NCBI RefSeq assembly: GCF_027887165.1
Contig: NC_077228.1
Coordinates: 110,030,043-110,094,042 of the forward strand
Source: Monodelphis domestica
Lineage: Eukaryota > Chordata > Mammalia > Didelphimorphia > Didelphidae
DNA length: 64,000 nt
Direction of reading: 5' to 3'
The stretch's first letter is position 1; each line of letters starts with the position of its first letter. The notes beneath the pieces are model-generated. The model ran no database searches. It was not told the origin of the DNA and worked only from the letters and a program-made list of their open reading frames with translations. The translations under genes were made by a program, and so were the position numbers. Of the stretch, positions 41,986-52,294 are shown piece after piece.

Positions 41986-43160
41986 CAGAGCTTATTATTG
42001 GGCATTTTTAGAACTCACCTTCAACTGGGATGGGAATGGGGGTGGGTAAAGAGATTTGACCATCTGACCTGAAGGATTTCAGATTAGGGGAGAACTATAG
42101 GGATTCACTATAATTCTCCAACCTCTTTCCCTTAGGTTAGTCCATTCTCTAACAACACAAAGTATTATTAAAATTGCAAGGGGAAAATATCAGTAGAAAT
42201 CGATAAGGATAACAAAAGGAAAACCAGGACCAGAAAGATACCACTACCAGCTATGGAAATAGTGCTGACAATAATTCCCTCTCAGGCCCTTCCTTGGATC
42301 CCTTGCTGCCTACTTATGTACCCATCCTTCTTCTATACCACCTCCCCTGTCCTTTTTCTGCCAGTTCAATTTCTCCACCCACTCCCTACCCCAGTGCCTT
42401 CCTGGGGGTCCTAGAATCCATGGGGCAACATAAGGAAAGTTTTAACCTTTTTAAGAATTACCCTACATGACTCGGTAAGGAAGGTTTAGAACTGGCAAGT
42501 TGGAATAAAACAGTGACAGTGGAAAGAAGGAATAAGCCAGCAGCTTTCACTTGAGCAGGGCTGGAGCTCCTGAAGTTTAGTCCAAGGCTTTCTGAAATGT
42601 CAGTGTTGACTTCCTCTGCTATAGGAATTTCAGATGTTTGCTAGATGGGAAGGGGGGCACATCTTGTTGGATGCCCCTTGTTATTGGGGGAAAAGGAACC
42701 TCTAAATGAAAAAGAGCAGATTATTTCGACCTAGGATGTTGTTTGAGTGTATGCTAAGGGAGGGATGGGATTCTCTCTGCCATCTATAGCTGTGCCTTGG
42801 CTAGGACTAGAATGGATATGGCAGTTCTTTAACTCCATTCTTCTCCCCCCCCCCCACTTTTCCTTTCATACTACCTAGCTTTCAAGATATGCCCTTTCCC
42901 CAATATATCAGAGAAGGTTGGAAATTAGAAACAAAACCTCATCCACCAAATTTCTCCTAAATTTAACCCTGAGTAAAGCACAAAATCTATGCCAACCGTT
43001 CTGGCATAGCCCACTGAACCATCTCATTGACCATCTTTGCAGTTTATTCTCAAGTCTCTGGTTGAGGAGAGAACCCAAAAGACCCAGGTTCATGGTGTTC
43101 CTCTCATTACTCTCATATACAGTGAGTGCCAGGTAACAGAACCCCTAAGATTATAATGGT
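41986..43160. other. Single-copy stretch, no gene seen
   Basis: A C13 run at 42846-42858. Overlapping small frames on both strands at 42908-43136 show no recognisable family. No SINEs. Confidence 0.3.
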
Positions 43161-43164
43161 ACAC

Positions 43165-43380
43165 AGCAGGGGAGTTCGTTTAGGGAGCCTTGGTTTCAAA
43201 TATTACTTCAGGCATTTACTAGTTTTGTGGCACTTGGGTAAATTGCTTGATCTCTCTGAGCCTGGTTCTTAATCTGTAAAATGGAGATAAAAATAGTACC
43301 TATCTCAACAGAATTGCAGAGAATCAAATAAGATAAAAATGGAAAGTAATCTGCAAACCTTAAAGTATTATAAATTTACA
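43165..43380 (+). repeat. MIR-type SINE, nearly full
   Basis: 'cctggttcttaatctgtaaa', 'gagataaaaatagtacctat' and 'aaagtaatctgcaaacctta'. Confidence 0.75.
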
Positions 43381-44690
43381 TTTAAAACCTTTTTTTTTTT
43401 CAAGGGCAAGAATCACTCTAAGGCAAGATGAAGTCACCTTTACACCAATTTTTTTCCTTTCTGAGGATTTGAGGACTTCTCTCTCTGTGTTTCTCCCTTC
43501 CTCCCTCCCTCCTCTCTGTCCGTCTGTCTCTCTGTTTCTTTGTCTCTTTCTGTTTCTCGTTTTCAAATTTTTTATCTGTACTTTTAGGGCAGGAGGCTCA
43601 AACATTTGAAATTGACAAATAATGCCAAAAAAAGCTCATTTCATCTTGGATTTTCAATTTATGCCTAACTTAACATGGCACTCATAATGCTGCCTTTCTT
43701 CTTCCTATACTTGCTTCTGCTAGCTAGCCTCCTAGTCTCAACACAGAAAATGCTAATGAACAAGAAGCCCCAAAGCCCAGAATCAGAGAGAGTAAGAGGG
43801 ATCCGGGTGGCAGGTATACAAAAAGTATCTGGATAATCTTCCCAAAAGAGAACATGACCCTGGGCAATGGAGAGTAGGCTCTTTTTATCTTCAAAGCCCT
43901 GGCAGTGATTTGTGGCCAACTTCCCTTCCCTGCTTTTTCCTTTAAGGTTTTCATGAGCATTCAGTGGCCCGAAACAGTCTTCGATGTGGGGGTCTAAACG
44001 AGTCGTCTGCCAAATACACCATTCAATCGTCCAGCCTAAGAGATGGGATGGGAAGATGGGGAAAGCATCATCCCAAACAGCAGGAGAAATCACCCTTTAT
44101 CTGCTCCCCCCATCCCCTCAGACCCTTTCAATTCGATTCAGTTCAATGTAATCCAGCAAATATTAGACTGCTGGCTTTGTGGATTGCACCGTGCTGGGCC
44201 AGGTGCTCCCTCCTCTAGCCCGCCCCAACCACCTCTCCTCTCCAGGCCAGACATTGTTTCCGTTCGTCCTCCTCCCTCTCCCTCCTTCTGTCTCTGGTAT
44301 GAGTGGGGAGATGGTATACCACCCCCATTGTGCAGATGGGAAAACCTACAGAAAACAGGCTGAACAGGCTCCCGATTAAGCCAAAAAGAAAGTGGATCCT
44401 CCGTCTCCCAGTCACTAAATTCCAGGATCTCTCTGATATTAGATATGCCCCTTTCAAAGCCTTGAGTGTGTCTGTGCTGGGGTGGGGGTGGGGATGGGGA
44501 CGTGTAGAGGCCAGTAATGGGACATGCATTGAATTAGCAGACAAGTAAGAGAGAGACTTCTTTCTCAAGACAGAAACATAGTAGCTCCCGGAAAAGACAC
44601 TACCCCCTCCCCCTCAAGAGTCACAGAGGAAAGAGATGCACCTAGATGAGGAAGGGGAACCCTGTGGTCATGCACTCATGCACAGTGCTA
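43381..44690. other. Single-copy, GC rising rightward, no gene confirmed
   Basis: Includes a pyrimidine-rich patch (43475-43560) and several CpG near 43965-44030. Minus-strand frames at 43665-44093 and plus-strand frames at 43964-44363 overlap each other and lack family features. A long T run lies at about 43390. Confidence 0.3.
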
Positions 44691-45110
44691 GCTCTCTCCC
44701 CCTCCCCAGCGCTAGAGCGGCAAACTCCCCAAGATCCCCCTCGGAACCGCACCTCAGTAATTAAAATATGAATTCACCTTCCCTCCCTGAGTCATTCATC
44801 ACTGCGGCAGGGAAGCAGCTGCAGCTTAGGAGACAGGATTTGGGGGATTAGCCGGGCGGTGGAGCAGACACACCAGAAGAAAGAATTAAAAAGGAAGGGG
44901 GGAAATTGGGTTTTGTCTTGCCACCTCCTTCCTCCCTCTCCCTTCATCTCCTGCTGCCACCGCTCCCCATACACCTCCCCCACCTTGTTCCCCCCAAGCC
45001 TATCCAGAGTAGGTTTCTGGGAGCTGTAGTCTTCGAGGCAGTGTTGATAAACAGTTAGGCCAGGGGAAGGTGGTGGCAGTGACTACAGATCCCAAGGCTT
45101 CTTCTCAAAA
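44690..45110. promoter_or_regulatory. Promoter/enhancer-like block with paired ZNF143-type motifs
   Basis: Repeat-free. TAATTA (44758-44763) and a full AP-1 site TGAGTCAT (44788-44795) lie in the left half. In the right half CTGGGAGCTGTAGT (45017-45030; reverse ACTACAGCTCCCAG) faces ACTACAGATCCCAAGG (45082-45097). Both resemble the ACTACA-x-TCCCAG half of the ZNF143/Staf site found at many promoters. No CpG island and no proven transcription start. Confidence 0.45.
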
Positions 45111-46350
45111 GTTGGCAGGGGCTGGGGCAGGAGCTGGGTACCAGACTCAAGTCTAGGGATGCTTGGGCTCTCCTCAGAGGTTAACTCTTTCTCAGCCCAG
45201 CTGAGGCAGGGCCCCCTGCTTCCTTCTTGCTGAAAGCACCCTAATTCATGAGGGATTGTGCTTCCTTCTGGGCAGGAGAGACCCCTGATCTCAGCCTAGG
45301 GGCCAGCCTCCTCTTTCCCCCAGGATTTTAGGACCTCTTTCCCACATACTCAGCCACCTAGAAGAAAAAAGGAGAGCTCCTTTTCTAGATTCCAGAGAGC
45401 AGTCCCAAATCCCCTTACCCCACTTCTGTACCTCCTTCTTCCCACTTAGGACATCTCAAGTGGGGAGCTTTTGGGGTACTTTTGGGTGGGGGCATAGGTA
45501 CAACAGTGGTCCTAGGCTCTAGAAACAGCACCCTAGTACTCAGACCGCCTGGGATTTTCCTTTCCTGCTCAGTGAAAGTTGCCACACCCTTCTGAGCTCT
45601 GATGGCTCTGTTCAGCTTTATACAGAGCTGGGCTAAGAATATAGAATATGGAATTTTAAAGCTAGAAAGGAGCTTAGAGATCATCTAGGGCAACCTTTTT
45701 CTAAATGGAGGGGGCTGGGTACTTTTTAAAAAATAGCTTTCACATCTTAGAGGAGACTGAAGAGCTGGACTCCATCTCTACCAAAAGATGGGATAAAAGA
45801 TAATGAAGGAGGGATTCAGATCAGACCTTAGGCAGTCTTAATGGTCAAGGTTGTTAAACAGGGGGATCATGCTACCAAAGAATGCTATGGAATGGGCTTA
45901 TCTGGGAATTTTAATGAGAAAGGAGAGAGATCACCATCTGGGATGATTTAGGTTTAGTTTGACTAGACAAGAGGACATTTTGTTTGTGAATCCTCAGAAG
46001 GCATATATCCATCTTCTCTAGGTTCTCCTAGCCTGACTACATTGGAATAGGTCAAGAGTTGGGAATGGGGCGGCTAGATCTGGCTTCATCATCTCCAACT
46101 AAACTCTGGTCCAGTTCTAGAGAATCAAAGATCTCAAGAGCAGGTATGATTCTTGTGGCTTTGAAACAGGTTGCTTGTTGTCAGGGTTGATGGAACCCAG
46201 CCCTGTAGCCATTTCCCTAGTTCTATAAAAACAAAACAAAACACAATTCCACTTGCTTTCCTCCATAGACAGGACCAAGATCATGAAAGGTAGACAGCCA
46301 CTCAGGTCCTAACTTCAGATTGGGCACAACACAGACACTTTTTAATGCTA
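45111..46350. other. Mostly single-copy DNA, no gene seen
   Basis: A short MIR/CORE-like piece at 45640-45705 ('gctagaaaggagcttagaga'). No coding frame with support. Confidence 0.3.
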
Positions 46351-46354
46351 TATA

Positions 46355-46475
46355 AAAATAGACTGTAAGCTTCTCGAGAGCAGTGACTGTTGCCTCTCCT
46401 CTTCTGCATATTCTCAACCTTTAGCACAGTTAGTACATAGTGGGCAGGCAATAAGTGCTTCATGACTAAATGCTA
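46355..46475 (+). repeat. L2-type 3' end
   Basis: 'agactgtaagcttctcgaga' and 'aacctttagcacagttagta' to 'aataagtgcttcatgac'. Confidence 0.7.
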
Positions 46476-47315
46476 TCATTTTTATAGATGTGCATAGATA
46501 GAAACATTCCCCTGTTTGTGGTACATACATTTTTGTGTGTAAGTCAAATTATGTATGTGAAGACTCAAAACATCCTGCCCCAGTCAAGGGGAATTTTCCA
46601 GTGGGGAAGACATATTTTCCAAACTTTGCATAAAGTATACAAATATCTTTTTTTCCAACTCTGCTCTCTTGGCCACGATCCTTTAGTTCTGAATTCTTTG
46701 TTCGTTCATTAAAACTCTAAGGAACATTGCCTCTGAGCAATCCTTATTTCCCTAATGGCCTTATGAGCAAGCCTCGAAAAAGGATTCCTGGAGCTCAGCA
46801 CACCTGGGAAAGTAGACCTTGAGCTACCTTTATGATGAGTGGTGGGGCAGGAGAAGAAAGGAAGAGAACAAACCATTCTTCAGAGACAGGCAGATGACCA
46901 TATTAGGGAAAGCACAGATCTCTAAGAGTGAGAGATTTCAGAGCCTGGAAGACACTATTGGATCCTGATTCCTCTCCCTTCCATTGTTCATCCTTGGGGA
47001 CTCTAAATCAAAGAAAGGAGCTGAACACCATTTGGGGTGCTGAGCCCCAGGAAAGTCTGGCTTTCTCCATTGTCTAATCTCAGCAGGATTGAACAGGACA
47101 TCTCTCTAATTCCTTTCCTTTTTTTATGCCTGGTACTAGAAAAGGAAATAGATGGTAAATGAAGATATTTGGAGTTAGATCCTTGAATGACATTATAGGC
47201 ACATGTTCGCCCTCAGATCTCCTGAGAAATGTACCCTTTGCACATTATCTGTGACAATTGTACACTGCATAGATGAGTAGGAGAATGGGAGTAGGGGGCC
47301 AAGAGTGTTGCCTTT
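46476..47315. other. Unassigned stretch, no gene seen
   Basis: No SINE landmarks and no coding frame with recognisable features. Confidence 0.3.
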
Positions 47316-47317
47316 TA

Positions 47318-47518
47318 TTCTTTTTTTAAGCCCTTATCTTTTGTCTTAGAATCAATACTAAGTATTGGTTCCAAGGCAGGATAGCAGTAAGGACTGGGTA
47401 ATTGAGATTAAGTGATTTGTCTAGGGTCACACAGCTAGGAAGTGTCTGAGACCACATTTGAAACTAGGACCTCCCATTTCCAGGCCTGGCTCTCTATCCA
47501 CTGAGCCACCTAGCTTCC
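47318..47518 (-). repeat. SINE-A, minus strand
   Basis: 'cttttgtcttagaatcaata', 'aagtgatttgtctagggtca' and 'tccactgagccacctagctt'. Close to full length. Confidence 0.92.
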
Positions 47519-47649
47519 CCAAGTTTCTGTAGCCATTCATATTGGGTAACCTATTTCGTTTCTGGGCTATAGAGGGAAATAACTCAGATCAAAGCAAGAA
47601 GGGCTCTCTAGAAGATGGCTAGATGGTTGTCAGGTTCCCATATCCAGGA

Positions 47650-47878
47650 TATAATAATAACTAGCATCTATAAAACCATTTACATATATAATCTCATTTG
47701 AGTCCCACAATAACCCCGCAAGAGCTACAGGTATAATAATTTTTATTTTACAAATGAAGAAATTGAGATTCAAAATTAAAATTACTTTGCCGCAGTCACA
47801 GAGATAGTAAATACAGAGGTCAGATTTGAACCTAGGTTTTCCTGACTGGAATTCAGTTTGGTATACATCTACTGCTCC
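47650..47878 (-). repeat. MIR-type SINE, minus strand
   Basis: 'aataataactagcatctata', 'gagtcccacaataaccccgc' and 'ggtcagatttgaacctaggt'. Nearly full. Confidence 0.8.
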
Positions 47879-48095
47879 TTGCTACTATAAGATAAGTAGT
47901 CACAGAGGAACAAGTGGGAATAGGAATGGAGAATGAGGGGGCAAAGAGAAAAATTTTACTGCTATTATTTATAATTACACATTTTAATGCCAAGAAATTG
48001 TACTTTCTATATCAAGTAGGTATTTGTTTTGTGATATGTTGAGTTGTGCTATATAACAAAGGCTCTAAACATCCAGTGAGGAGTAGATTTTTCAG

Positions 48096-48303
48096 GGGGC
48101 AGCTAAGTGGCTCAGTGGATTGAGAGCCAGGCCTATAGATGGAAGATCCTGGGTTCACATGTGAACTCAGGCACTTCTTAGCTAGGCAAGAGTGACCCTG
48201 GGCAAGTCACTTAATCCCCATTGCCTATCCCTTACCACTCTTCTGCCTTGGAACCAATATACAGTATCAATTCTAAGATGGAAGGTAAGGGTTTAAAAAA
48301 TAA
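48096..48303 (+). mobile_element. SINE-A insertion, plus strand
   Basis: 'ggggcagctaagtggctcag' at the head, 'gatggaaggtaagggtttaa' at the tail. Flanks 'tagatttttcag' (48084-48095) and 'tagattttcag' (48304-48314) form the target duplication, differing by one T. Full length. Confidence 0.93.
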
Positions 48304-48314
48304 TAGATTTTCAG

Positions 48315-48740
48315 AGAGAGGAACAGAAATTTTCAAGCATTACCTAGGACATAGAAATGTTCTGTATCCTGACTCTAGTTGGAGAGTCATTTATATGATA
48401 TGGAGCAAAGAAAGAAAATTCCCTGAATGGAGGGGCACAAAAATTCTCTAAGCAAGAGGTGAATGTGCTGCCTCTCCAGAAGACTTCAGTACAATCACAT
48501 TTCCAACTCTATTCTGAGTCTCTCTTTCCTACCCTGGATGACACAGTGCCCCTGTTTTCAATCTCTTTATAATTTTGAGAATTTCATCTGTGTAGGGAGG
48601 ACAATGAAAGAACTTAGAAGACTCTTAGTGAGTGACCTCAGGAGAAGGGAGGTGGTAAGAACCAATCAACTAAAGCTACTATTCTGTTCCCCGTTTTTAT
48701 CTATAGACAGACCTATGCAGTTGATATGCTCACCAAATTT
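48315..48740. other. Unassigned stretch, no gene seen
   Basis: One 96-codon open frame (48463-48753) without recognisable features. It runs into CR1-like text, so I do not call it a gene. Confidence 0.3.
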
Positions 48741-49030
48741 TCAAATGATTTAAATCTAGAAGGGATGTCTAGTGCATGACAGGATGAAGTTCTGAACAAA
48801 TTCTATCAGGCTAGAATGTTAGCTAAGACAAAGGATATGAAATGTAACAGGAATAAATGTAAAGTCTCACATCTAGGTTCAAAAAATCAATGGCATTCAA
48901 AGGATGAGACACATCCAGAAACATAGTAAATGAATATATAATTCATATATAAAAGACCTGGGGATTGTTATGCTCCATTAGGTCAGAAAAAATGAACAAA
49001 TATGATATTTTGCAATGAGAACTAATGAGG
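48741..49030 (+). repeat. CR1-like LINE remnant, piece 1
   Basis: 'aggaataaatgtaaagtctc', 'acatctaggttcaaaaaatc' and 'aaaagacctggggattgtta' follow the order of a CR1 3' coding region. The element continues, broken, at 49590 and 50260. Confidence 0.65.
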
Positions 49031-49309
49031 AGTATCAGCTGTTTGCCTTTGTTTAGTAAGTATATGCTGCCCTAATACCCTTTCCTCTCTGTTTCTGCCT
49101 CCTCTTCTATATTCCCTTAAGCCACAAGGCCTTCTCTTAAATAGTACACTAAATAATAGGGCCAGCTCTTGGGATTGACCCTTTTGATTCTTCTTTAAAG
49201 CCCAACAACTCTCTTCTCACCTCTCCTTAGAAATCCTAAATACCTTCAAGGTTTAGTTTGTGGGTGGAATATGGGAAATTATTCCTAATCCATGTAGTTA
49301 TTAGTGCCC

Positions 49310-49535
49310 TCTCCTTCCTCAATTTATATATATATATGTATTATTATATATAATTATATGTTATATTATATAATTATTACATAGATAATTATCATACACA
49401 CACATAGGGTCCCACCAGAAGAATATAAGTTCCTTGAGGGTATGGATTTCTTAGATTTTTTAAATTTGTATTTTTTGGTGCCTAGCACAATGTCTTACCT
49501 ATATTAGATACTTAATAAATATTTAATGGAGTGGC
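49310..49535 (+). repeat. AT-rich tract plus L2-type 3' end
   Basis: TATA/ATTATA low complexity (49322-49385), then 'gaatataagttccttgaggg', 'ggtgcctagcacaatgtctt' and 'cttaataaatatttaatgga'. The L2 lies between CR1 pieces 1 and 2. Confidence 0.7.
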
Positions 49536-49589
49536 AGACCTGAGGTGCTTCCACAGAAAGAGTCCCCAGAAGGAGGGTAGATTTCCCTT

Positions 49590-49690
49590 ATCTTAATCAA
49601 AATATATTTGGAATATCCAGTTCTATTTTGGGTACTAAATTTTAGGAAAAAACATTGCCCAGGATTCTGTCAGGATGAGTTAGAAAAGAA
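49590..49690 (+). repeat. CR1-like LINE remnant, piece 2
   Basis: 'ggaatatccagttctatttt' and 'actaaattttaggaaaaaac' correspond to the next CR1 block after piece 1, in the same orientation. Confidence 0.6.
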
Positions 49691-49699
49691 ATGGAAAGT

Positions 49700-50230
49700 A
49701 TTATCAAGTATGTCTCAATATCAAAGACTCTTGGTTTGATTGAGTCCAGCTCATACTTAAAAACCTATACCCTCTTCAGCATGCCCTTCAAACAGTCATT
49801 GATCCTATGTAGAACTCCAATGGAAAAAAAAAAAAACCCACTGCCTCTTGAGGAAGTCATTCCACTGATGGATAGTTCTACTTATTAGAAAATCCTGTCC
49901 TCCATTCTCCCAATATTGAGCCTAAATCTCCCTCTGTAGCTTCCCTCACTGATGCTAGTTCTTTCTGCCTTCTGGAACCAAGCCAAACAGGACTCTTCTA
50001 TGTGACAACCTATAAAACATTTTGAAGATTGATACCATTCTCCTCTTCCCCCTCAAGTCCTCTTTTCTTCAGGTTAAACTTCCCCACTTCCTTCAGTCAG
50101 TCCTCATGGGGCAGGGTTTCTCCCTAGTTTAGTTTCTCTCTCTTAGATACTCTCCAAATGACCAGTGTCTTTTCTATTCCAAACACCTTCCCTCGTCTAG
50201 GCACTATTCTTTGTGTCATATTTTACAGGC
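49700..50230 (-). repeat. Ancient CR1/L3-like remnant, opposite orientation
   Basis: 'cattttgaagattgatacca', 'tcttttcttcaggttaaact' and 'cagtcagtcctcatggggca' read like the antisense of an old CR1/L3 copy, so it would be a second element between CR1 pieces 2 and 3. A13 run at 49827-49839. Confidence 0.45.
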
Positions 50231-50257
50231 TTATTTTATTTAGCCCTACAAGGAAGA

Positions 50258-50545
50258 ATTAGAACCAAATAGGTTGAAAGTTCCAATAGACCAATTTGGG
50301 CTCTACATGAGGAAGAAGATGATGTAGTCCTTCATCATTTACAAAATGTTTTCCTAACCCTTAGAGCTGTCCAGATATGGAATTGGCTGCCTCAGCAAAT
50401 GATTATTTCCCAACACCTAAAGATCTTCATTGAAAGGTTGGTTGATGTTTGCTTTTGAGGGAAGCCACTGAGGAAATTCATGCTTCAAGGACAAATTGAA
50501 CCAGATCCCTCATAAGTCCATGATTCTATAATTCTATGACCCTGG
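50258..50545 (+). repeat. CR1-like LINE remnant, piece 3 (3' end)
   Basis: 'atggaattggctgcctcagc', 'aagatcttcattgaaaggtt' and 'ccatgattctataattctat' match the typical CR1 3' terminal order. Confidence 0.7.
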
Positions 50546-50794
50546 AAGTCTAGGGTACTTATTGACTTTATACTCCCCTAAAAGCCTGAAAAATCACTCC
50601 TGTCCCGAACTACATGCCAGTAGATGTGACCTGAGTCCAAAATCTCCCAGTTTAGGTACCTTAGGTGCCCCCCCCCCTTTCTACCTGCCCTCTGGAAACA
50701 AACTTTTAAGCATCCATTAAGTGTATAGTGATAGGGATAAAAAGAAAAACCCAAATGATGCTTTTGTACAAGTTACTTATCTTCCATTTAGGGA

Positions 50795-51160
50795 AGATAA
50801 GTGAAATCAACCTTAGCCGTCATCAACTCCAAATCTTGCCTTTTCTTTTTAACAGTTGAGGAGACTAAGGGCCTGGAGAGTTAACGGATTCATCCAAGGT
50901 TACATAGCTCCTAAGTGGCAGAGGCAGAGATTTGAATCCAGGTCTTTTAACCTCCAATGTAGCATATCTTCCTAGTTTGCCATAATCAGAAAGGCGGAAG
51001 GGATTATAAAGCTCCAGTTCAATTGGTCCATTTTATAGATGAGGAAACTGAGGCCAGGAGAGGTTAAGTTGCTTGCTTAAGGTACATGCAGCATGTTAGT
51101 GACAAAACCAGGACTAGAATTCTTATCTTCTGATTCCAGCCTTCTTTATACTACAGCCAT
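50795..51160 (-). repeat. Two MIR-like CORE elements, minus strand
   Basis: Copy 1 (50795-50975) has 'gttgaggagactaagggcct' and 'agagatttgaatccaggtct'. Copy 2 (50990-51160) has 'tgaggaaactgaggccagga' and 'aaaaccaggactagaattct'. Confidence 0.65.
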
Positions 51161-51948
51161 ATAGATCATTCTTTGCCCCAGCCCCATCACCACCCCAAAC
51201 TAGAAGCCAGGGTGTTCCGGTGCCCTTTTTTTCCATTGAGGGTCAGAGCTTGGGTTCCAAGGGGAGACGCAGCATCGGTCGAAAGAGGAGGCTCTCCCCT
51301 CCCTGTAGCCCATGGCTTTTAGCCCTACATGAGTTGGGAACAGCAATCACATAGGAATGAAAAGCCATAGGCCACAGCAGAGAGCTAAGGGAGGATCCGT
51401 CGGTGGGAAATCCAAAGGAAATAGGGAGTTGAGTATACCTGAGAAAATCCTTCCTCCCCACTCCCCCTCAGCCTCCCAGAGCTGATTTACCCTGGCTTCA
51501 GCTCAAGGCCCCCCAAGTTACATTCTTCAACCTTTGTTCCTCACCCTCACCCCAAGAATACTAAAGCCAATCTTGTAATGAGTCTTCAATTCTCTGTCCC
51601 ACAAAGGCCTCCACACAATGGTACTCACTCTGGGATATTGGAGGTGGTAGTGGTGGCTTCCTGGCCATAAAGGACACTTTCAAATTCCCTTAATTAGCTT
51701 CCAACCCCCTGCCTTGAACCTCAATGTCCCCCTCCCTCCACTCCCTTCCCCCAGAGCACAGAGATGGATTCTTTTAATGCTGGGCTGCCCCAGAGCCCCA
51801 CATCTTACAGGTCCCTACACAAATTAACCCTTTCTAGTCCATTGGTAGCAATCATTGGGATTACGGTACTGCCTATCTTTTTTGAGTTTTGTGGATATCG
51901 ATCAAGTCTCCCCAGGGTCCCCAAGCTATGCAAGACATAGGAGAGACT
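51161..51948. other. Single-copy stretch, no gene seen
   Basis: Balanced to GC-rich composition, C-rich on the plus strand. A 72-codon minus-strand frame (51243-51461) shows no known features. Confidence 0.3.
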
Positions 51949-51956
51949 GCCTACAC

Positions 51957-52286
51957 CAGGGGTTCTTAACTTTTTTGTGTCACAGAACTCTTCTTGTCAT
52001 AGGCCCCTTCTCAGAATGTTTTGAAGTATGTTAAATAAAATTCAAAGAATTTCAAAGGAAACCAATTATAAACACCTCCTAGCTTTGTGACCCTGGGCAA
52101 GTCACTTAACCCCCATTGCCTAGCCCTTACCACTCTTCTGCCTTGGAACCAATACATAGTATTAATTCCAAGACGGAAGGAAGGTAAAGGTTTAAAAATT
52201 TTTAAAAAGGAAACCAATTATACTGAAATATAGTAATTGGAATATTTTTAAGACACCCATATTAAGACCCATGTTAGGCACCTCTG
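51957..52286. mobile_element. hAT-type MITE carrying a nested SINE-A
   Basis: The left terminus 'caggggttcttaac' (51957-51970) and right terminus 'gttaggcacctctg' (52273-52286) are inverted repeats matching at 11 of 14 positions. Flanking 8-mers GCCTACAC (51949-51956) and CCCTAGAC (52287-52294) agree at 6 of 8. Without the nested SINE and one target copy the element is about 178 bp. No coding capacity. Confidence 0.78.
52071..52205 (+). mobile_element. 5'-truncated SINE-A with 17-bp TSD
   Basis: Exact direct repeats 'aaaggaaaccaattata' at 52054-52070 and 52206-52222. The insert starts inside the SINE ('aacacctcctagctttgtga') and ends in 'aaggtttaaaaattttta'. It postdates the MITE that it interrupts. 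Confidence 0.94.
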
Positions 52287-52294
52287 CCCTAGAC

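Noticed and set aside
43665..44363. Overlapping open frames on both strands
   Set aside because: They occupy the same DNA in conflicting frames and show no family signature.
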